From Rhabditoides inermis (taxonomy: Eukaryota > Nematoda > Chromadorea > Rhabditida > Rhabditidae): a stretch of 64,000 bases of DNA. Below, one piece after another: positions 22,577-35,584 of this stretch. The translations under genes and the position numbers were made by a program. Below the pieces are notes generated by a model, which made no database searches, was not told where the DNA came from, and saw only the letters and a program-made list of their open reading frames with translations. Where the stretch lies: assembly GCA_963966185.1 (NCBI GenBank), contig CAWZYM010000271.1, forward strand, positions 704,001-768,000. The letters run 5' to 3'. Numbering within the stretch: position 1 is the first letter of the stretch; every line of letters begins with the position of its first letter.

Positions 22577-23703
22577 CTTTTAAAAGTATTGTGAGAATCA
22601 ATAAACAGCTATAGAACTATCGTTTAGTTTACCATCATGTTTTCATTTTTTGAATGTAAACGAATACAAGAGCTTTTTGATAGATGACTCATTTAATGAA
22701 CGGGTTGATGGAATGTGAGTGATAGAATGTCTGTGTGTGCAATAGTATATTCATCTTGGCATTTGATTGTCAATGTATTTGTGATCGTTTTAAGAAAGCA
22801 GGTTCGTGTTTATAGTTAGAAAAAAAAGAAACAACAGTTTTATGCGTGTGCTTTTGTTGAATTGAGATAAACCCAAACAGAAGTACTTTACGCTTGTACT
22901 TTGTGAATCGCTTTTGCTTTGCTCCATCTGTGAGTAAAAGAGAGAAAGGCAAACAGCGGATGCGCGCCGGTATCATATCAGCGACTCGCGAACGTGTACC
23001 AAAATTAAATTTTGTGAAATCAATCTCAATAAAAGAACAGGTATTAGGTGTTCACTTTTAAAAACACTTTTAAGTGAAAGTACTAAGTTTTCGCGTGCAA
23101 GCCGATTGCGCCCACCCCCCGATGGCGCTTTTGTTTGTTTTCATAATAACTATGATCACACAAGTATGTTTTTTTTTGTAAACTAGTTTTCTAAATTGTC
23201 CTGATAGAATTGCACTCTTTGCACTGATTTGAGAAAATAAAGCTCAATTGCGCATGTCTCTATTAAAATCATTTCCGTCAATTTGCTTGATTAGGGCAAC
23301 AGTACAAATAAACTACTTTTACTTAAAATTACTTTCGAAAGATAATACATTTGTGATGTCAGAAACGATGTCAGAAAACTTCTTGCTTGCTTAGATTCGA
23401 TTAGGTTCGATTGAACTGGTTGGACTGTTAGTGAGTGAATGAATGTGAGTTTCTCAGTAAATCTTACAAATGCCGCAATAAACACGTTTTACAACTGCCA
23501 GATACTTATGTGGAGGACACTGTTTGTGTCGTGAAACATTGCTTCTGTTTTCAAATGTTTTATCTATGTAACCATGAGTTTAAGTAAAAAAAATTGGTTG
23601 TTCGCTGCAATAGGTTGTGTTTCTCACCGATACTCTCTCCAGCTCCAATGTCTGCTGCTTCTATGGCGTAGCTGTTCTGCAAGTGAACAGATCTTCTATA
23701 TTA
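21838..23703. other. Intergenic, no supported gene; (AT)n microsatellite
   Basis: The stretch includes a pure (AT)n run at about 22524-22573 and a perfect 9-bp-stem hairpin with AAA loop at 22318-22338. Open frames are short and unremarkable. Confidence 0.5.
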
Positions 23704-24667
23704 CAGTACTATCCGTAAAAAGTGCCAATCTTTTGAAATTTTAGAAAATTTTCAAAAAAACCAAAAAAGTTTGTAACTCGGGTAAATGAGAAGATTAGTG
23801 GCTGGTATTCGCGGAGAGGATGTAATCGCTGATGCCGGATTCAGCTATCCAGTTAGTTTTCCTCTAACATCTTTGCGATCCGGAGTAAAACCACTCACAG
23901 TTTGCCACTAGTTAAGCATGAAATGATGCCACCTGTATGTTTGCATTCGTTTGAGAATTTGCATAAAAACTACTCGCCCCTGAGAGGCTAGTCCATTTCT
24001 CTGGTCGCTATTTCTCGAGAATCGGTCGTGCTGACCGGTGATGATCGAGAGTGAGACACAGTGAGAGAAACGAGGGAGAAAAAGAGAGGCAGACAACAAT
24101 CTCAACGCTGCTGCTCCTGCTCTGTTCTGCGTCGTGTCGATGTTCTCTCCTCTGTCGAATGTACTCTTCTTCTCCATCGTCATATGTCAGGCGACGAGAA
24201 CGCTTCTCATTCATCCCTCCATCCAGATCACGACGGCGCCGTTTCAGTGTTGGCGAGAAACCATATAATAGTATTTCTTCACTTCTTTCTGTCTCTCTAT
24301 CTCTCACTATGTTTCTCTCCTTTACGATCACCGGTCAGCACGACCGATTCTCGAGAAATGGCAACCAGAGAAATGGACTAGCCTCTCAGGGGCGAGTAGT
24401 TTTTATGCAAATTCTCAAACGAATGCAAACATACAGGTGGCATCATTTCAAGCTTAACTAGTGGCAAACTGTGAGTGGTTTTACTCCGGATCGCAAAGAT
24501 GTTAGAGGAAAACTAACTGGATAGCTGAATCCGGCATCATCGATTACATCCTCTCCGCGAATACCAGCCACTAATATTCTCATTTACCCGAGTTACAAAC
24601 TTTTTTTTGGTTTTTTTGAAAATTTTCTAAAATTTCAAAAATTTGGCACTTTTTACGGATAGTACTG
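23704..24667. mobile_element. Non-autonomous Tc1/mariner-type foldback element
   Basis: The element starts cagtactatccgtaaaaagt and ends with the complement, flanked by TA on each side (23702-23703 and 24668-24669), as expected for Tc1/mariner insertion. The inverted arms are very long, about 360 bp each (23704-24068 and 24308-24667), nearly identical, around a 240-bp centre. There is no transposase ORF. Open frames at 24008-24461 run from centre into arm and are not considered genes. Confidence 0.85.
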
Positions 24668-24669
24668 TA

Positions 24670-25776
24670 TGATAACGCGCGTGAAAACTGTTTCATCTCA
24701 AGATACAATGGCCACTTGTTTTGAACTCTAGATACTTGTAAAAACGTTCTCACATTCAAGATGATCGATTAGTGAAAAAGAAGGACGATTTTGTGTTGCT
24801 TTCGAATGTTGTCACTCGCTGTTGTAAAATTTTATTTTAAATTTAAAATTGGTCCCGCCACGACTTACATTCTGTTGAACGCTTCAAAACTGCAGATTGC
24901 GCGGAAAAGACATGAGCTCAGATGAACGAAGAGCGATAGGGGGGGGGGGGCTCAAATCTGTGTGCGTCGTTATGACGCGGACCTCGCCGGTTCTAGTCCT
25001 GTCTACGGCAAATGTTTTGCATGCGTGGTAATACGCGTTCAAGAGAGCTAGTTGCAGTTTGCAGTCGTCACTGTTCCTCCAAACTATGATATCAGAAAAT
25101 ATGTTTAGCATGAGTAATACCTCAAAATGCAGTGCTGGTATGGAAAAAAACAGGATAAGATGAAACTATTCGAAAAAAAATACAACACTCAAACACGCAA
25201 CGACAAAAAAGTATGGCAGAATATTGTAAATCAAAAAAATTAACATGCTACTGGGGGGAGATGACGTAAGCACGTAAGAGAATGAGATAAAAAGAGAAAG
25301 ATACTTTTGCACAATTGACATGGGCTCACTTGTCAGCATAAGTAGGCTAACCGTCATATCTTTGAATAAAACCGATAAGCAATCATAAACCTTTTTAACC
25401 AGCTCGACTATTCCTAGACGTACAAGTGACTAGCTGACTAGCAACTTCGTCGCTGCTGTTCCTTCAATGTGAAAACCACAAAATGTTACTGTTGAAGAAT
25501 GAAAAATCATATTGTTCATTGAAAACCGATGTACCATATTAGAAAATCTACGGTAAGAGTCACAACTTTATACATATATTAGTCACTATAAAAACCCAAA
25601 CTGTAGTCAGGGAAACACATTATCACGCTGATTTACTTCCATTCTTGTTGATGTAGGCACGCTTCGCTCATCAACAAATGAGAACAAACGGAAAGAACAA
25701 ACAAAAAAAATCATATTTATCATTGTGTTGCTTTTAGTTCCGGTTCTTTGAACAGACTTTTGGCAATTAGAGTTTT

Positions 25777-25830
<54 letters not shown>

Positions 25831-26900
25831 CTTTCTCACTTCCCGTTCCAATTATTTACAGTTTGAGTTCTAGAGTACACTACGATCAGTTTCAATCACA
25901 GCCTATATCACGTCTTGTTCATTACACGTACTTTCCTTTTAGTTTGAGCACACGTTTCATTACTTGTACTTTGACTCACAGAGTGTACTCTCGCAGTTTT
26001 AATCACAGGTCAAATTACATCTAGTTTTAATCACAGGATATGTTACTTTCACTTAAAATGACAAGTTTTGTCACTTCTAAAAATGATATACATTTATCTA
26101 GTGTAGTACGCGGATACTGTAAGTTATAACAATGTAACACAGAACAAATAACACCGGACATATAACAATATAGTTTGACAAACAATGAGTGGGAGGGAGG
26201 TGAGAGTGGGATGATGAGGAAAAAAGAGATAGAGAGTGCCAGCTAGCCAGAGAGTTCGTGATGTCTAAACTCGCTAATTGCGCCAAGGTCAAAACCGCTG
26301 AGCGCGAATTTAAAAGACGCTGCGTTTTCGAGATATACGCGCCTGAAGCGCGCGGTTTGGTGCGAGCGCGGCACAGAAATCAAACAGAGAGAGGGTCAGA
26401 TGGTTGAGGCTCCGCCCACTTTTTGGCTTACAGAATATAGTTTTTGTATAATAATGTGTGACTCGGAAAAACGCCATCTTAAAGCACTACTAGATGTAAC
26501 TTTCGCGACAAGTTCAATGGTGTGCGCCTTTTGAGACGGCGTGATGCCGTAAAAAAAATGTGCTATCTAAGCCACGCCCCTCGACATCCCTACTTACGTT
26601 TTGTACTTTCAAACGAACTTGGTGGACAATTATTGTTTGCTCATTAGCTCATGACTGTAGATGTGCCAGTGAGTACCACTTAAATGTATTTTACACAAAA
26701 AGCTCACGTTTTCAGGAAATTACTAGTTACAAAGAACAAAGTCATATGTAATATGTGCTGCGTTATCATGAGTAGTTTACTATGAATCAGTACGATTTCG
26801 TTTTATAAAGTAGTACCAAAGACTCTTTTTTTACTACTTGTTTTGTAGAACTCACAAAAAACGATCGAAGAAACTCGGAAAACCTTTCATGTATTTCACA
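24670..26900. other. Intergenic, tRNA-like repeat and (CT)n run
   Basis: A stretch at about 24780-25085 resembles 51500-51815 and contains a tRNA-like block with a B-box-like ggttctagtcc near 24990. A pure (CT)n microsatellite lies at about 25782-25827. No gene is supported. Confidence 0.5.
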
Positions 26901-26944
26901 AAAACAATAGGTACGTTTCGAAACGAAGTTTTTTTGTTAAATTG

Positions 26945-27650
26945 TGAAAGACAAGGTTTGCGTGGTCGGTGCAGTATGTACCTTACTTTTTTAGAGTAGG
27001 TACAATGGCTATCTTGTCTAATTTTTTCCAGACATAATTTCACCGCATTAGCCAAACTATTGATTCAGGTGAGACCCGCAAATCGCTTTGAAAAAACCCA
27101 GAAGAGTCACAACTCAATGATTGAAAATGAATCTGCGCAGGTATATGTAGTTGAGAGAAGAAAAAACTGGTTGCTACTCGATTTTTCGAAACAGTGAAAA
27201 CTAAATGTATAATTTTTTTCACCATGTGTTCGTGTATACTATATAGAAAAAAAAGAAAAAAAACGAAAAAAATAGAGTGCTCACGGCAAATGTGATTGAA
27301 TACGGAAACAAACAAACACAAAAATATGATAAAGAGATAGCACAGGTGAGCACTCATTTAATTTCGATAGAAGGGAACAAATGGGAATCATCTAGGATGT
27401 ACGCGTTCTTTGTTTGATGTCTCGCAGATAAGATGATTTAGTTGAGGAGTGTGTTCCATAATGCAAAAACCCTACTGAAAAAAAACGTGCTGCTTTTTGA
27501 AGTTGTGTCAAAGCAAGAAATCAGGCGCCACTCATGAGAAACACGAGACCAGGAAGGTACAATGTTGAAGACGCCAGAATTTTCTAGGGCTAGGCTAGTG
27601 CGATTAGTCATAACCTTAAGAATATATTCATCGACAGGCGTTATCGACAA
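26945..27650 (-). pseudogene. LINE remnant (C-terminal reverse-transcriptase ORF piece)
   Basis: On the minus strand at 27650-27440 translation gives 'FNIVPSWSRVSHEWRLI', then 'TSTFFFSRVFALWNTLL'-like sequence after similar spacing. It aligns with the LINE fragment at 57190-57723 (AIIPSRTRGSHEFRIV and STFLSRTFAIWNAL). The adjoining region 26945-27070 matches about 29045-29180, and its 'ctagggctaggctagtgcg' block recurs at about 29400 and 32707. It is short and broken. Confidence 0.55.
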
Positions 27651-28105
27651 ATCACAACTGAAACATGAAAAAATAATGACAAAAATGCCTTGCTCGACCT
27701 CAAAACTCGGTACCTTCTATACTTCTCAACTCAATGAAGGTTAGTTTGTACTGATTGTCTCACTTGAGGAAATGAGATTTCAATTCATATGATTCGTACA
27801 ATCTTGATTTTATTGAATGAAAGACTTGATTGCACTCGTGTATAATGTTGACAACGAAAAAAAAGCGTGGTAACAAGACTACTGCAATTTCTGTTCTATA
27901 TCCCGTGATGAGCATGACAAACTTTAACACTTTATTAACTACGAAGTGTCAAGATCACCATGAGAATGACATCCTCAAACATAAATAACTGTTACTCTAA
28001 CTCTACACTTACACTACTGTAAAGCGATAAGAAATTTCCACTAAATTCATAGAACTAGTTTTGAAATTTGAAATGACTGCGGACCGGTCGCTTGCCAAGA
28101 AAAAA

Positions 28106-28376
28106 TGTAATACACCAGAAAGATGCGTCACACATGAAATGCCTGTGTACAATGATAATGAAGGGGCAGCAGTGGAGCACTAGATGGTATGGTTCTAGAA
28201 AACCAGCAATGAGAATCCACGATGACGGTGTTTCTTCTGGCTAGCGGCTAACAAAATGTCAGGATGGTCGCCAACCCACCGCGGTAGCGGAACTTTTTTC
28301 GGCCCGCTGGCGGCACCGAACCCGCGACCTTTCGATTGAGAGCCGCGCGCACATCCAATGCGCTACCGCCGCGCGA
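28106..28376 (-). mobile_element. tRNA-derived SINE, copy 1
   Basis: About 270 bp shared with 38221-38486. Read on the minus strand, the right end begins with a tRNA-like head: A-box-like ggtagcgcattggatg, then a B-box-like gcgggttcggtgcc. The anticodon-arm region resembles Lys/Glu tRNAs, but the stems are imperfect. A non-tRNA body follows (…gacggtgtttcttctggc…). Confidence 0.7.
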
Positions 28377-28379
28377 GAA

Positions 28380-28970
28380 AGTATGATTGATATTCATGGC
28401 ATCAGAAAGAAGACGCTTGAATTTACCATCGAGTTATACCGCTAAGACTCTGTCGTTTATTGATTTTGGGAAATGGTAGATCGGTGGTAGGGCACGACCA
28501 CACTTTCCTTGCGGGCGCTCACAGGCCGGAGTTTCTTCCATAGCTAAAAAAGAAAAGATCATCAGGAAAAATCATCGATCATCTAACCTTCGTTATCTGT
28601 CTACGTAGTTCGATGTTGGTATAAAGCAAAGTCCACGGTTGTGTAGAAAACATTGTCGCGTATATATTGGTTCTGAATGTGTTACGTGTTTTTTTACAAA
28701 TCGAACAAATCGATCTTACGACAGATTCATCATGCTGCGCTGTAGCACAGTGTCGTTAACGTGTGCTGCATAGATCTATAACGCTGGGATTAACAACACG
28801 AAAAACAGAACATACATACTTGTATGGCGAATCGGGCAGTGTCGGCGAACAAGGGAAGAAACAACGCGACAGAGCAGAAACCAATGTTGCGCTCAACTTT
28901 GTACTTCTTCAGTGATTTCTGAAATAGGTTCTTTTTAAATTGTGCTGTTTTATTTTGATGTTTGGTCATG
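28380..28970. other. Intergenic, nothing recognised
   Basis: No open frame, RNA gene or repeat in this stretch could be supported. It ends exactly where the 3,307-bp tandem duplication starts. Confidence 0.5.
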
Positions 28971-29670
28971 TTCGTGAATACCCATTATGTCAGGTGTGAA
29001 CAATAGAGTTCTGAGATTAGAGATCTGAGGTTACAATTATCTAAATAACAAGGTTTAGCGTGGTCGGTGCAGTATGTACTTTATTATATAAAGTGAGTAC
29101 TATGGTTATCTTGTCTCATTTTTCCAGACGTAATTTCACCACATTAGCCAAACTATTGATTCAGGTGAGACCCGCGATTCGCTTAAAGGGAGTGTACACT
29201 CTGATATTCGAAGTTGAGTTATTACCGGGATGTGAAATCATAATGGAAAAGATGCACTTTTGTCAATACAACTATGTATCGGAGATCCCTATGAACCGGT
29301 GAAATTTTTTGTTGAACATAGAAAATTGGCACCAATTTCAGCATTTTGACACATTTGAGCTCAATTTTCTTCGACTTCGGAAAAAAAGGCCAGAATACTC
29401 TAGGGCTAGGCTAGTGCGATTAGTCATAACCTTAAGAATATATTCATCGATAACCACCGCCACCGATACTGAATATGTTTTGATAGGTCAAATCGTGAGT
29501 TTAAATTTTTAAAGTCAAGCTCAAAGGCTTAATTTGAACTTCTTTGACTATTACACTTAGCATACTTGTTCAAGGAAGAACCGACAAACTTGAAATTTCT
29601 GACAAACTCTTGAAAAAAATTGTGTTTAGCTTCAATTACCACACCCTATACACATGCAAAGATGACTCAC

Positions 29671-30492
29671 AGTCTTTATAGCCGTGAACGCAGCGTACCC
29701 GTACATGAGAGTGCACGCAATCGTGATCGAAAACGCTACGACGATTCCTTGGACAGAGGCCATCTGAAAAAAATGTGTAGTGCACTCATCACCGCACGCA
29801 CCGCCACGTGAAGCTCGTCGACCTGCAGCTGCAGTGTGCCTTGGGGGGTGAGCTCGAAGGCGACGGAGAAGTGGCAGAAGGCGTAGAACGCGGCGTTGAG
29901 CGAGAGCGGCGCGAGCCACAACCCGCCCACCAGAGCGGCGAGACGAGCGCGCGACCAGTGCTGACAATGTGAGACGGGGGTGAGGGGACGGATCCGAACA
30001 CCCACCTTCAGATAGGCACTGGTCGGCTGCAGGCATAGCATGAGTGTGTTGACGGCGAATGGCAGGTAGGAGAGGATGAAGACGGTGCGGAAAGCGGCCA
30101 GCAAGTAGTAGGAGGCGACGGCGAGAACGCTGTTTGTCTCCTCCTGGACAATGTGAAACACATCACAGCCTTCGACTACATACCTTGAACAAATCGAGCA
30201 GCCGGTACTTTCGCAGCGGGAATAGACATTCGAGGATCGAGTAAAGCGTGAGAGTGGCGCAGAACTGGACGTGTTTTGTTAGATTGGCAGGTTTTTCAAC
30301 AAGAAAACTCACATTGTTAATGATACACTTGTAGAACGTTGGGTGGAATTTGGTGGTCTTATGGTTGTTGACGATTAAAAGGACTATTATGAAATAAACA
30401 AGCAAAGATATGCTGACAACAAAAAACTGTAGCACTTCGATATTTGGCACATGCGGGACTAGCGAAGACTCTGGTGGCACGGCATTCTTCAT
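29671..30492 (-). CDS. Truncated nematode 7TM chemoreceptor-like gene, copy 1
   Basis: Five in-phase exons read on the minus strand: 30313-30492, 30184-30264, 30006-30143, 29802-29960 and 29671-29763 (217 aa), separated by 38-48-nt introns. The start is the ATG at 30492 (MKNAVPPESS); an upstream ATG at 30636 is also in frame. TM1 is around residues 20-42 (LQFFVVSISLLVYFIIVLLI), with further hydrophobic spans in exons 2-5. Exon by exon it is homologous to the receptors at 36764-40187 and 41695-43618 (HPTFYKCIINN versus IPSTFYKFVGSQ). The exons for TM6-TM7 were not found to the left; the next possible exon stops after about 12 codons. Probably a receptor pseudogene or a 5-TM variant. Confidence 0.6.
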
Positions 30493-30639
30493 CACGTTTT
30501 CGAAAGGATTACTGGAAAGCTCACAATCTGAAATGAAGAGTATACTTATGAACTCGAGAGAAAAACGACTGTGTGTGCGAAACGCGAGAACATATAACAA
30601 ATGCCACTTAACGAACAGAAGCAGTCTCAACGCCAATCG

Positions 30640-32003
30640 CGATGCAATTATTTCGCGTTCGAAGAAACATATCTCGTGAATTGAATCGTTCCCTCCAATT
30701 AGTTTGATTGCATCTTACTATCCGTGCGATAAACGTGTTTCATGTTATTCTCATTATTACGCTAACAAATATGCGATTGTTGTGTCGCTATCCATGTTTA
30801 GTCGACTGCTCTGTCCATTTCCTGGTTCATTGAAACAAGTATCTTATTAGTTTGCTTTGTGGAAAACAAAAAAAACTTTTGTTGCAACGTTTTTGCTGCA
30901 CCTCCTTAAAGACGTCGATCGAAGAGAAGAGCACAAACAAAGCGTGTCTGAACGTGAATCGCAGTGTTCATCTTGTTCCAATTCGACGGTCAGACACTTT
31001 CTCTTGTGTTGTAATGTAAACTATAGTGTGTAATGCTTGATGTTTGGTTTTTATGTCGTGTACATGTTTTAGACGTCATCATCGACGCATCATGCCGCCC
31101 GTTCAAGATGGTTAGCATAAACAAAACATCGTTGTTTGTGTTATTGTGTATTGTGTCTTATTTTGTTTTAAAGATGATTAAGATTTTGTTTTAAAGAAGA
31201 TAAGAAGATTTTACGGTTCGATGTATGTTTCGTTATGATTAATGCGTTGAAACATGACAGTGTTTTTTTTTTCATATTGCTATCGTGATTGTATGCTATA
31301 TCAGTTACCTATCTAGTATCTGTTATCTGTCAATCTGTTACCTACTTGATACACAGAAAATAATTTGAAATTTTGAAACGATATTTTACGGTGTAATTTT
31401 GCCTTCATGAAAACTGTGTACTGTCATTTAAGTAGGTTTTGTATTATGTCAGGTTTCGTATTGTTCGTTGTGAAAAACAGAATCTATGGGAAGAATCCAT
31501 CCTCGTTTCATCGTCCAGCAATGATGCAGAATGCAGACTCGCTAGACAGACAAAAGTTGTATGCAATATTGGCCGATACCGTGTTATTGTGACTTGGTAG
31601 AAGTGACAGAATTCTGAAAACGAGTCTGAGCATTGCAGCATTGCCTCAAAAAACGGGGCGCTACGCGATAATTTTTAAAAGAGTTATTAGATTTCGGAGT
31701 CTTTTCACTGATTTAAATCAGTTTCTGCGCTCTAACTAAAAAAAACGAAAACAAATCAAAAATCGAACATTAGAGATCGATGAACACTGTTGATACACAT
31801 CTTATATGAACATCAAAATGTTGGGAAGATTGCTTTAACTCAAAATAAACAATAACTTCAGAAAATAGAGAGATCTGCTTTATTAGACTTGCAAATGACC
31901 TCATTTCCTTTAAAAAAAGAACGCCAAACGAGTGAATTGAGCCGTCGAATGAGCTTGCGCGACCCGCAAACCGGGTGATGATGCCTCATCAAATGATGTC
32001 TGG
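30640..32003. other. Intergenic within the duplication unit
   Basis: No gene is supported (short frames at 31407-31641 only). A segment at about 31865-31975 is a dispersed repeat related to 12580-12665. Confidence 0.5.
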
Positions 32004-32277
32004 TTAAAGGTAGTGTACCCTCTGAAACCAATATTAAAAAGTATCACGAATGTATTATCAATGCCTTTTAGAGGTATTTTTATGTCGTTTATGGTTGTTT
32101 GTGATGAAAAATAATGAAATTAAAAATTATCAAACATTTATTTAAATCCAACATGATACGCATATTTGCGCAACGTTGTGAGTTATGATTGTTAACAGAA
32201 CTTAGCATATAATTTCCCATCAGCTGTTTTCGCCAGTTTAGTAAAAGAAACACATAGTAGAAATGTTATCTGAAATA

Positions 32278-35200
32278 TTCGTGAATACCCATTATGTCAG
32301 GTGTGAACAATAGAGTTCTGAGATTAGAGATCTGAGGTTACAATTATCTAAATAACAAGGTTTAGCGTGGTCGGTGCAGTATGTACTTTATTATATAAAG
32401 TGAGTACTATGGTTATCTTGTCTCATTTTTCCAGACGTAATTTCACCACATTAGCCAAACTATTGATTCAGGTGAGACCCGCGATTCGCTTAAAGGGAGT
32501 GTACACTCTGATATTCGAAGTTGAGTTATTACCGGGATGTGAAATCATAATGGAAAAGATGCACTTTTGTCAATACAACTATGTATCGGAGATCCCTATG
32601 AACCGGTGAAATTTTTTGTTGAACATAGAAAATTGGCACCAATTTCAGCATTTTGACACATTTGAGCTCAATTTTCTTCGACTTCGGAAAAAAAGGCCAG
32701 AATACTCTAGGGCTAGGCTAGTGCGATTAGTCATAACCTTAAGAATATATTCATCGATAACCACCGCCACCGATACTGAATATGTTTTGATAGGTCAAAT
32801 CGTGAGTTTAAATTTTTAAAGTCAAGCTCAAAGGCTTAATTTGAACTTCTTTGACTATTACACTTAGCATACTTGTTCAAGGAAGAACCGACAAACTTGA
32901 AATTTCTGACAAACTCTTGAAAAAAATTGTGTTTAGCTTCAATTACCACACCCTATACACATGCAAAGATGACTCACAGTCTTTATAGCCGTGAACGCAG
33001 CGTACCCGTACATGAGAGTGCACGCAATCGTGATCGAAAACGCTACGACGATTCCTTGGACAGAGGCCATCTGAAAAAAATGTGTAGTGCACTCATCACC
33101 GCACGCACCGCCACGTGAAGCTCGTCGACCTGCAGCTGCAGTGTGCCTTGGGGGGTGAGCTCGAAGGCGACGGAGAAGTGGCAGAAGGCGTAGAACGCGG
33201 CGTTGAGCGAGAGCGGCGCGAGCCACAACCCGCCCACCAGAGCGGCGAGACGAGCGCGCGACCAGTGCTGACAATGTGAGACGGGGGTGAGGGGACGGAT
33301 CCGAACACCCACCTTCAGATAGGCACTGGTCGGCTGCAGGCATAGCATGAGTGTGTTGACGGCGAATGGCAGGTAGGAGAGGATGAAGACGGTGCGGAAA
33401 GCGGCCAGCAAGTAGTAGGAGGCGACGGCGAGAACGCTGTTTGTCTCCTCCTGGACAATGTGAAACACATCACAGCCTTCGACTACATACCTTGAACAAA
33501 TCGAGCAGCCGGTACTTTCGCAGCGGGAATAGACATTCGAGGATCGAGTAAAGCGTGAGAGTGGCGCAGAACTGGACGTGTTTTGTTAGATTGGCAGGTT
33601 TTTCAACAAGAAAACTCACATTGTTAATGATACACTTGTAGAACGTTGGGTGGAATTTGGTGGTCTTATGGTTGTTGACGATTAAAAGGACTATTATGAA
33701 ATAAACAAGCAAAGATATGCTGACAACAAAAAACTGTAGCACTTCGATATTTGGCACATGCGGGACTAGCGAAGACTCTGGTGGCACGGCATTCTTCATC
33801 ACGTTTTCGAAAGGATTACTGGAAAGCTCACAATCTGAAATGAAGAGTATACTTATGAACTCGAGAGAAAAACGACTGTGTGTGCGAAACGCGAGAACAT
33901 ATAACAAATGCCACTTAACGAACAGAAGCAGTCTCAACGCCAATCGCGATGCAATTATTTCGCGTTCGAAGAAACATATCTCGTGAATTGAATCGTTCCC
34001 TCCAATTAGTTTGATTGCATCTTACTATCCGTGCGATAAACGTGTTTCATGTTATTCTCATTATTACGCTAACAAATATGCGATTGTTGTGTCGCTATCC
34101 ATGTTTAGTCGACTGCTCTGTCCATTTCCTGGTTCATTGAAACAAGTATCTTATTAGTTTGCTTTGTGGAAAACAAAAAAAACTTTTGTTGCAACGTTTT
34201 TGCTGCACCTCCTTAAAGACGTCGATCGAAGAGAAGAGCACAAACAAAGCGTGTCTGAACGTGAATCGCAGTGTTCATCTTGTTCCAATTCGACGGTCAG
34301 ACACTTTCTCTTGTGTTGTAATGTAAACTATAGTGTGTAATGCTTGATGTTTGGTTTTTATGTCGTGTACATGTTTTAGACGTCATCATCGACGCATCAT
34401 GCCGCCCGTTCAAGATGGTTAGCATAAACAAAACATCGTTGTTTGTGTTATTGTGTATTGTGTCTTATTTTGTTTTAAAGATGATTAAGATTTTGTTTTA
34501 AAGAAGATAAGAAGATTTTACGGTTCGATGTATGTTTCGTTATGATTAATGCGTTGAAACATGACAGTGTTTTTTTTTTCATATTGCTATCGTGATTGTA
34601 TGCTATATCAGTTACCTATCTAGTATCTGTTATCTGTCAATCTGTTACCTACTTGATACACAGAAAATAATTTGAAATTTTGAAACGATATTTTACGGTG
34701 TAATTTTGCCTTCATGAAAACTGTGTACTGTCATTTAAGTAGGTTTTGTATTATGTCAGGTTTCGTATTGTTCGTTGTGAAAAACAGAATCTATGGGAAG
34801 AATCCATCCTCGTTTCATCGTCCAGCAATGATGCAGAATGCAGACTCGCTAGACAGACAAAAGTTGTATGCAATATTGGCCGATACCGTGTTATTGTGAC
34901 TTGGTAGAAGTGACAGAATTCTGAAAACGAGTCTGAGCATTGCAGCATTGCCTCAAAAAACGGGGCGCTACGCGATAATTTTTAAAAGAGTTATTAGATT
35001 TCGGAGTCTTTTCACTGATTTAAATCAGTTTCTGCGCTCTAACTAAAAAAAACGAAAACAAATCAAAAATCGAACATTAGAGATCGATGAACACTGTTGA
35101 TACACATCTTATATGAACATCAAAATGTTGGGAAGATTGCTTTAACTCAAAATAAACAATAACTTCAGAAAATAGAGAGATCTGCTTTATTAGACTTGCA

Positions 35201-35584
35201 AATGACCTCATTTCCTTTAAAAAAAGAACGCCAAACGAGTGAATTGAGCCGTCGAATGAGCTTGCGCGACCCGCAAACCGGGTGATGATGCCTCATCAAA
35301 TGATGTCTGGTTAAAGGTAGTGTACCCTCTGAAACCAATATTAAAAAGTATCACGAATGTATTATCAATGCCTTTTAGAGGTATTTTTATGTCGTTTATG
35401 GTTGTTTGTGATGAAAAATAATGAAATTAAAAATTATCAAACATTTATTTAAATCCAACATGATACGCATATTTGCGCAACGTTGTGAGTTATGATTGTT
35501 AACAGAACTTAGCATATAATTTCCCATCAGCTGTTTTCGCCAGTTTAGTAAAAGAAACACATAGTAGAAATGTTATCTGAAATA
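32278..35584. repeat. Tandem duplication, unit 2 (3,307 bp)
   Basis: Second copy of 28971-32277, in direct orientation with no spacer. In this copy the type-2 MITE that the unit cuts through continues past the boundary to its right TIR (35866). The arrangement therefore shows which copy retains the original right flank. Confidence 0.95.
32978..33799 (-). CDS. Truncated nematode 7TM chemoreceptor-like gene, copy 2
   Basis: Identical to the gene at 29671-30492, shifted by 3,307 bp. Exons are 33620-33799, 33491-33571, 33313-33450, 33109-33267 and 32978-33070. The same five-exon, 217-aa product lacks recognisable TM6-TM7 exons. Because both copies carry the same truncation, the loss predates the duplication. 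The paralogs 3-10 kb away show what a complete gene of this family looks like (eight exons, 318 aa). Confidence 0.6.

Larger units (their letters stand above)
28971..32277. repeat. Tandem duplication, unit 1 (3,307 bp)
   Basis: Every position checked equals the base 3,307 bp downstream, including homopolymer lengths and all open frames. The unit boundaries are sharp: the base before 28971 (g) differs from that before 32278 (a), and the base after 32277 (t) differs from that after 35584 (a). The unit ends inside a type-2 MITE, so this copy holds only the MITE's left 274 bp (32004-32277). Contents: LINE scraps on the left, a truncated 7TM gene on the minus strand, then about 1.4 kb of intergenic DNA. 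Confidence 0.95.

Noticed and set aside
24008..24461. Overlapping ORFs of 91-136 codons in the foldback element
   Set aside because: They extend from the centre into the inverted arms, read similarly on both strands, and do not resemble a transposase.
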